Below, piece by piece: positions 62,153 to 64,000 of a DNA stretch of 64,000 nucleotides. Below the pieces are notes generated by a model. The model was not told where the DNA came from. It saw only the letters and a program-made list of their open reading frames with translations, and did not search any database. This stretch comes from Moesziomyces globuligerus (lineage: Eukaryota > Basidiomycota > Ustilaginomycetes > Ustilaginales > Ustilaginaceae): NCBI GenBank assembly GCA_030849465.1, contig JARVLF010000018.1, positions 806,001 through 870,000 on the forward strand, read 5' to 3'. Within the stretch, counting starts at the first letter, position 1. Every line of letters begins with the position of its first letter. The position numbers were made by a program, and so were the translations under genes.

Positions 62153-63913
62153 ATGTCCGACATGCCGGGCTACGATGCGGTGCCCGTCCCCGTGCTCGAC
62201 AGCACGCTCGGAAAGTAAGTTGACTGGTCCCGCTTGCTGCAGTACGGTCGCACGTTGCTAACTCCCTCAGGTTGCTTCTCCCCCCATCTTTGCATCGTGG
62301 CTCGACTCGTCCCTTAGCACGGACATCATGGTAGGTGTGCCGACCGCCTCCCGGCTTGCTCTGCGCCAGGATTCAGACGGGCTGACCTGCGACCTCGTTC
62401 TCTCCTCTACTGGCAGACGCGCATCTCGCTCAACTTTGCTGTTCCGCTTTCGTTGATGCTGCTCGAGGATTCGTGGTACGCGCTCGTGCGTGCGTGGCCG
62501 CTGCTGGCCGCGCGCGTCCGTCCGACGCCAACCACCCCCTCGGGCCTCTCGTACCTCATCCCACAGCCGGACACGCTCGCAGGCCTTGAGAAGCGCTCAC
62601 GCACCTCGGCCGCTGCGCGCGAAAAGCATCTCGTGCTCGTCGATGCTTCGTCGCGCTCCATCTCGAGCTACCACGCAATCGCCGCTCGCGCAATCGAGTC
62701 GAGCCTCCGCAGGGATACCGTCACGATCGGTGGAGCCCCCGATCCCGCCGAACAGGAGCGCATGACGTGTGCGAACGCATGCTCGTCGTTCAAACAGCTC
62801 CTCTCCGCCGACCAGGCGTACATCACCGCGCAGGCGACGCGCTGGAGCGACGCCACCACCATCACGCTCGCCTTCAGCCACATTGCCGGCGACGCCTTCA
62901 CCGTCAAGGCCGTCCTGCAAGCCTGGCGTCAGGCGCTCGAGAACCAAGCTCCCGCGCCGCTACAGGGCCTCGGCGTGGATCCGTTCATCACCTACCTGCC
63001 CCCCGACGGCAAGCATAGCAAGCGGGACGAGCACGACGAGAAGGACGCCCAGCGCGGCAAGCGCGAGGTCGGCATGCCGCTCGGATGGTACAAGTACGGC
63101 CTTTGGGACAAGGTGCGCCTGGCGTGCAATCTCGTGTGGGACATCAAGGTGAAGCGACCCGAGAAGAGCATGCGCCAGTACTACCTGTACATGCCGCAGG
63201 AGAAGGTGCAGGAGTTGATGGCCGAAGCGCGCGCGCATGTCGAGCGGCTCGTTGCCGCATCCACCGAGGCGGAGAGCGAGAAGGAGGCAAAGGAGACGGC
63301 GATCAGCACCTTCAACGTGCTCCTCGCCTGGCTGCTGCAAAACATCCACGCGGCCAATCCCAAGCGCAAGCGTCTCAGCACCGTCGTCACGATTGTCAAT
63401 GCAAAGACGCGTCCTCCGGCACGCCACGATGCTGCCGACTACCCACCGCACCAGATGTGGGGTGGCGCGTTTGGCGTTCCGCTCGAGCCGCTCGCTTCGG
63501 GCGACTACGCCACGCTGCCACTCGGTCAGCTCGCTCTGGCCATCCGCACCGCGCTGACCAAGCAGATCGAACCCGAAAACATCCAGGCCAACGTCGTCAG
63601 CGCACTCCGCCATACGCTCTGGACCAAGCCCTCGGGCAAGCTCGTCTTCTTCGCCAGACCCAACCACTACCTCTTTGGATGCACAGAGTGGCGCTCGACA
63701 AGGTTCGGCGAGGTGGACTTCGGCGCAGCCGCTTCTCCACCCACCAGCGCCAGGCCAGCGGCCATCAACACCGACATGTGCATCGCCACCACCAAACGCA
63801 ATCGCTGGGTCATCTTTGGCGACATGGGCGGCGGCGTCTGGTTCTCGGGCTTCCTCACCCGCCACGAGGCCACCCACCCACACGGCTTCGGCAGGTACCA
63901 TCACATCCAGTAA
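62153..63913 (+). CDS. BAHD-type acyltransferase with an apparent one-base frameshift
   Basis: A CoA-dependent O- or N-acyltransferase of the BAHD/transferase family. The catalytic His-x-x-x-Asp is FSHIAGDAF, and the FGEVDFGA segment corresponds to the family DFGWG structural motif. Exon 1 (62153-62214) gives MSDMPGYDAVPVPVLDSTLG. Exon 2 (62271-62330) and exon 3 (62417-63913, 499 codons including the stop) follow, with introns GTAAGTT...CCTCAG and GTAGGTG...TGGCAG. The exons sum to one base short of a full frame: exon 2 starts in the LLLPP frame but must end in the IFASWLDSSLSTDIM frame to meet exon 3. The change falls at a run of six C (62280-62285). Either the assembly lacks one C or the allele is frameshifted. 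The acceptor substrate is unknown. Confidence 0.78.
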
Positions 63914-64000
63914 CCCATCGGCACCCTTTCGATGATTCCTTCTTGTGAAGAGTGGCAACCCTGAACTCTTTCAACATTGACGGTCTTGGTTTAGAGTGCA

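Overview
This is nuclear DNA from a fungus, most likely a basidiomycete. The gene set fits a smut-type yeast of the Ustilaginomycotina, but the sequence alone does not prove the lineage. The evidence is GC-rich dense coding, short GT-AG introns (mostly 70-100 nt), tRNA genes with anticodon-loop introns, and eukaryote-specific families (EMC2, Cse1, Hub1, Rad57-type recombinase, NDUFAF2, symportin). I see no operons, CRISPR arrays or viral genes.

Layout. Positions 1-4.0 kb hold an amino-acid permease and a JmjC oxygenase. Positions 4.0-8.8 kb form a gene-free, AT-richer island. It is filled with related repeats: terminal inverted repeats built on a shared TATCGCGAAAAA core, GCCACC-rich arms and tRNA-like cores. 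It ends in a 19-unit, 7-bp minisatellite. Positions 8.8-19.1 kb are all on the minus strand: a 1051-aa orphan, an aldo/keto reductase, a hexokinase and a UDP-galactopyranose mutase. Positions 20-37 kb hold housekeeping genes: a RAD57/XRCC3-like recombinase, CSE1, an NDUFA12/NDUFAF2-family protein, CNS1, a Ser/Gln-rich coiled-coil orphan, a DUF836 thioredoxin-fold protein, a roadblock dynein light chain, tRNA-Cys, HUB1, tRNA-Gly and SYO1. Positions 37.4-40 kb hold a divergent RpiB-type and TIM-type isomerase pair. Positions 40-48 kb hold a five-exon 82-aa membrane protein, EMC2, a secreted protein with a duplicated eight-cysteine domain, and a leucine-rich-repeat protein. Positions 48.6-52.6 kb hold a four-domain A-T-R-R reductase of the NRPS-like type. 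Positions 52.8-56.6 kb hold a zincophore and a ZIP zinc transporter, divergently transcribed. Positions 57-64 kb hold a cupin, a secreted heme-thiolate peroxygenase, a basic Ser-rich orphan and a BAHD-type acyltransferase with an apparent one-base frameshift.

Genes that appear to work together. The Pra1/Asp f 2-like zincophore and the ZIP transporter share a 1.3-kb promoter region and both carry CHxHxD-type Cys/His motifs. The RpiB-like and TIM-like isomerases resemble the EryI/EryH pair of bacterial tetritol catabolism. Exon models were derived by hand from splice signals, reading frame and family conservation; the splice sites are stated so that they can be checked.
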